Below are positions 5,483-6,933 of a stretch of DNA of 6,933 nucleotides, piece after piece. The stretch comes from Bacteroidales bacterium (GTDB lineage: Bacteria; Bacteroidota; Bacteroidia; Bacteroidales; Bacteroidaceae), in assembly GCA_009177185.1 (NCBI GenBank), contig WFMB01000147.1, positions 1-6,933 on the forward strand, written 5' to 3'. Each line of letters begins with the position of its first letter. Positions within the stretch are counted from its first letter, which is position 1. Made by a program: the position numbers and the translations under genes. The notes below the pieces were generated by a model, which ran no database searches, was not told the origin of the DNA, and saw only the letters and a list, made by a program, of their open reading frames with translations.

Positions 5483-6526
5483 ATGTCTAAGAAAACAACC
5501 AATCGTATGTGGATATGGATAGGCTGCTTGGTCATGGCTGTCATGCTGGGCGCAGTGTATATGTTCAAAAGCGGCTATCACCCCGATGGCACTGCGTATC
5601 TCTATATTGATGAGGACGACAACTATGATTCCATCTGCCATAAGATTGAAATCGTGGGGCATCCTACCAACATGGGAGCGTTTCGCCTCTATGCACAGGC
5701 TTTGAACCTCAAGCAATACTTACACACAGGGCGATACGAAATCAACGACGGAACCAGTGTGCTGACGCTGGTGAGGCATCTACGCAACCATCAGCAAACA
5801 CCCGTCAACCTGTTGGTGCCCTCTGTGCGCACCCTGACAGAAATGGCTGGCAGACTGAGCCAACAACTGATGGTCGATTCTGTGGCAATCATCCGATATA
5901 TGCAGGATGAGAACAACTTGAAGACCATCGGATATAACAACGAAACACTCCCTGCCTTGTTCATTCCCAACACATACGAAGTGTATTGGGACATTTCAAC
6001 AGAAGACCTGTTCGCTCGTCTCCAAAGGGAGAATGCGGCATTCTGGAATCGTAATCGAATACAACTGCTGGAGAGACTGGGCGAATATGCAGGTGAGCAA
6101 ATGACCAAGGAGAAAGTGGTGACACTGGCATCAATCGTCGATAGTGAGACTTCCAACAACAGCGAGAAGCCCACGATTGCAGCACTATACATGAATCGTA
6201 TGCGCAGACAAATGGCACTGCAGAGTGACCCGACCGTCATCTTCGCGGTGGGTGACTTTTCCATTAAACGAGTGCTTCACGAGCATCTGAAGGCAGAATC
6301 GCCTTATAACACCTACCGCAACATCGGATTGCCACCAGGTCCGATTCGTGTGCCCAGCATTGCTGGCATTGACGCTGTGCTCAACCACAACACAAACGAT
6401 TACATCTATATGTGCGCAAAGGAAGACTTTTCGGGGACACACAACTTTGCAGTGTCGTATGCAGAACACCAACGCAATGCCGCCCGATACGTCCATGCGC
6501 TAAATACAAAGGGAATCAAACGATAG
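5483..6526 (+). CDS. mltG: Endolytic murein transglycosylase MltG (YceG-like)
   Basis: This 347-residue, single-pass inner-membrane protein cuts nascent peptidoglycan strands in the periplasm, leaving 1,6-anhydro-MurNAc ends and so limiting glycan chain length. The N-terminus is basic (SKKTTNR) and followed by a membrane helix at about 9-28. Residues of about 38-105 are the LysM-like subdomain, including the HTGRYEI phrase at 81-87. The YceG catalytic domain follows: IPNTYEVYW at 161-169, TLASIVDSET at 214-223 with the likely catalytic Glu222, YMNRMRRQMALQSDPTVIF at 236-254, SPYNTYRNIGLPPGPI at 273-288 and FSGTHNF at 316-322. Many homologues read IVEKET, so the first Glu is Asp220 here, but the second, catalytic one is kept. 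The ATG at 5483 is preceded by an A/G-rich stretch (AAAGAAAGAAAAT). An in-frame TTG at 5465 would add six residues and is less likely. It is divergent from the nitroreductase operon, with the GH43 gene 37 bases downstream. Confidence 0.95.
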   Translation: MSKKTTNRMWIWIGCLVMAVMLGAVYMFKSGYHPDGTAYLYIDEDDNYDSICHKIEIVGHPTNMGAFRLYAQALNLKQYLHTGRYEINDGTSVLTLVRHLRNHQQTPVNLLVPSVRTLTEMAGRLSQQLMVDSVAIIRYMQDENNLKTIGYNNETLPALFIPNTYEVYWDISTEDLFARLQRENAAFWNRNRIQLLERLGEYAGEQMTKEKVVTLASIVDSETSNNSEKPTIAALYMNRMRRQMALQSDPTVIFAVGDFSIKRVLHEHLKAESPYNTYRNIGLPPGPIRVPSIAGIDAVLNHNTNDYIYMCAKEDFSGTHNFAVSYAEHQRNAARYVHALNTKGIKR

Positions 6527-6563
6527 AGACACAACATCATAACGACAGTTTTAGATTAGCTTA

Positions 6564-6933
6564 ATGAAAAAAGAAATGAAGAAGTTTGTTTTACCGCTAC
6601 TGCTGATAGCCTCGACCACGCTGTCTGCCCAACAACGACCTAAGGAGTACACACCCTCACCAGTTGTAGGCACTCCATGGAATGCACCGGGGAATGCGAA
6701 CCCGTTCATTCCTGGCTACTTTGCCGACCCCACCATCCGAAAGTTCGGCGACACATATTATCTATATGCAACAACCGACGGTACTGGTAACGGCTATGGT
6801 CCAGCACAGGTGTGGGTGAGCAAGGACTTCGTCAACTGGAAAAACATCGTGATGAACTGGCCAACGACAGAAGTGGTGTGGGCACCTGACGTGGTACAGC
6901 AACCCAATGGAAAGTTCCGTTACTACTATTGTG
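6564..6933 (+). CDS. Secreted glycoside hydrolase family 43 protein, N-terminal part (3' end cut by window edge)
   Basis: The first 123 residues of a larger protein are present. A signal peptide covers about 1-22 (MKKEMKK basic region, FVLPLLLIAS hydrophobic core, LSA before the probable cleavage site), with no lipobox Cys, so the product is secreted to the periplasm or beyond. The five-bladed beta-propeller of GH43 begins at about 46. PGYFADPTIRKFGDTYYLYA at 50-69 carries the conserved Asp55 expected to be the general base, and VVWAPDV at 104-110 is the usual second-blade motif. The second Asp and the general-acid Glu would lie beyond the edge. GH43 enzymes act on arabinose- or xylose-containing glycans (arabinofuranosidase, xylosidase, arabinanase) or on galactans; the substrate cannot be told from this part. 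ATG codons at 6564 and 6576 are both possible. It starts 37 bases after the mltG stop with no visible terminator or consensus promoter between them. Confidence 0.92.
   Translation, partial: MKKEMKKFVLPLLLIASTTLSAQQRPKEYTPSPVVGTPWNAPGNANPFIPGYFADPTIRKFGDTYYLYATTDGTGNGYGPAQVWVSKDFVNWKNIVMNWPTTEVVWAPDVVQQPNGKFRYYYC

Noticed and set aside
1..6933. tRNA or rRNA genes, CRISPR arrays, insertion sequences, phage or defence genes
   Set aside because: I looked for repeats, transposase-like motifs and tRNA-like cloverleaf segments and saw none; the gene content is ordinary chromosomal.

Overview
The window looks like chromosome of a Bacteroidales bacterium, probably Prevotella or a close relative. Grounds: several promoter -7 elements match the Bacteroidetes TAnnTTTG consensus, Shine-Dalgarno sequences are weak or absent, base composition is intermediate, and the KdsC, Rossmann/DUF2520, DUF3298-lipoprotein and GH43 proteins resemble members known from that group. 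I found no RNA gene, insertion sequence, CRISPR array or clear sign of recent transfer. Ten protein genes, two of them cut by the window edges, fill almost all of it.

Layout. (1) 1-1360, minus strand: a two-gene unit of unrecognised envelope proteins. A three-helix membrane protein with an acidic, Asp-Thr/Ser-rich tail is followed 13 bases later by a single-pass protein with three TPR-like repeats, which runs off the left edge. (2) 1361-1478: a divergent promoter region. (3) 1479-2309, plus strand: a lipoprotein with a C-terminal DUF3298/RsiV-type domain. (4) 2310-2396: convergent region with two tandem hairpins, the second a strong terminator. (5) 2397-5267, minus strand: a compact five-gene operon, read in the order nitroreductase, Rossmann/DUF2520 protein, KdsC-like phosphatase, Maf-like nucleotide pyrophosphatase, Lrp/AsnC regulator. 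The last three junctions overlap by 8, 34 and 26 bases. (6) 5268-5482: a second divergent promoter region. (7) 5483-6526, plus strand: MltG-type endolytic murein transglycosylase. (8) 6564 to the right edge: the start of a secreted family 43 glycoside hydrolase.

How the genes fit together. The central operon is a housekeeping set. KdsC supplies Kdo for lipopolysaccharide, Maf removes non-canonical or excess nucleotides, the nitroreductase is a flavin oxidoreductase, and the DUF2520 protein is an NAD(P)-dependent enzyme of unsettled substrate. An Lrp-type regulator closes the operon. MltG, divergently transcribed, sets glycan chain length in peptidoglycan. The GH43 enzyme marks a shift to polysaccharide utilisation at the right edge.

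I see no convincing new system. The most useful leads are the function of the DUF2520 protein, the two uncharacterised envelope proteins on the left, the overlapping operon junctions and the promoter and terminator architecture.
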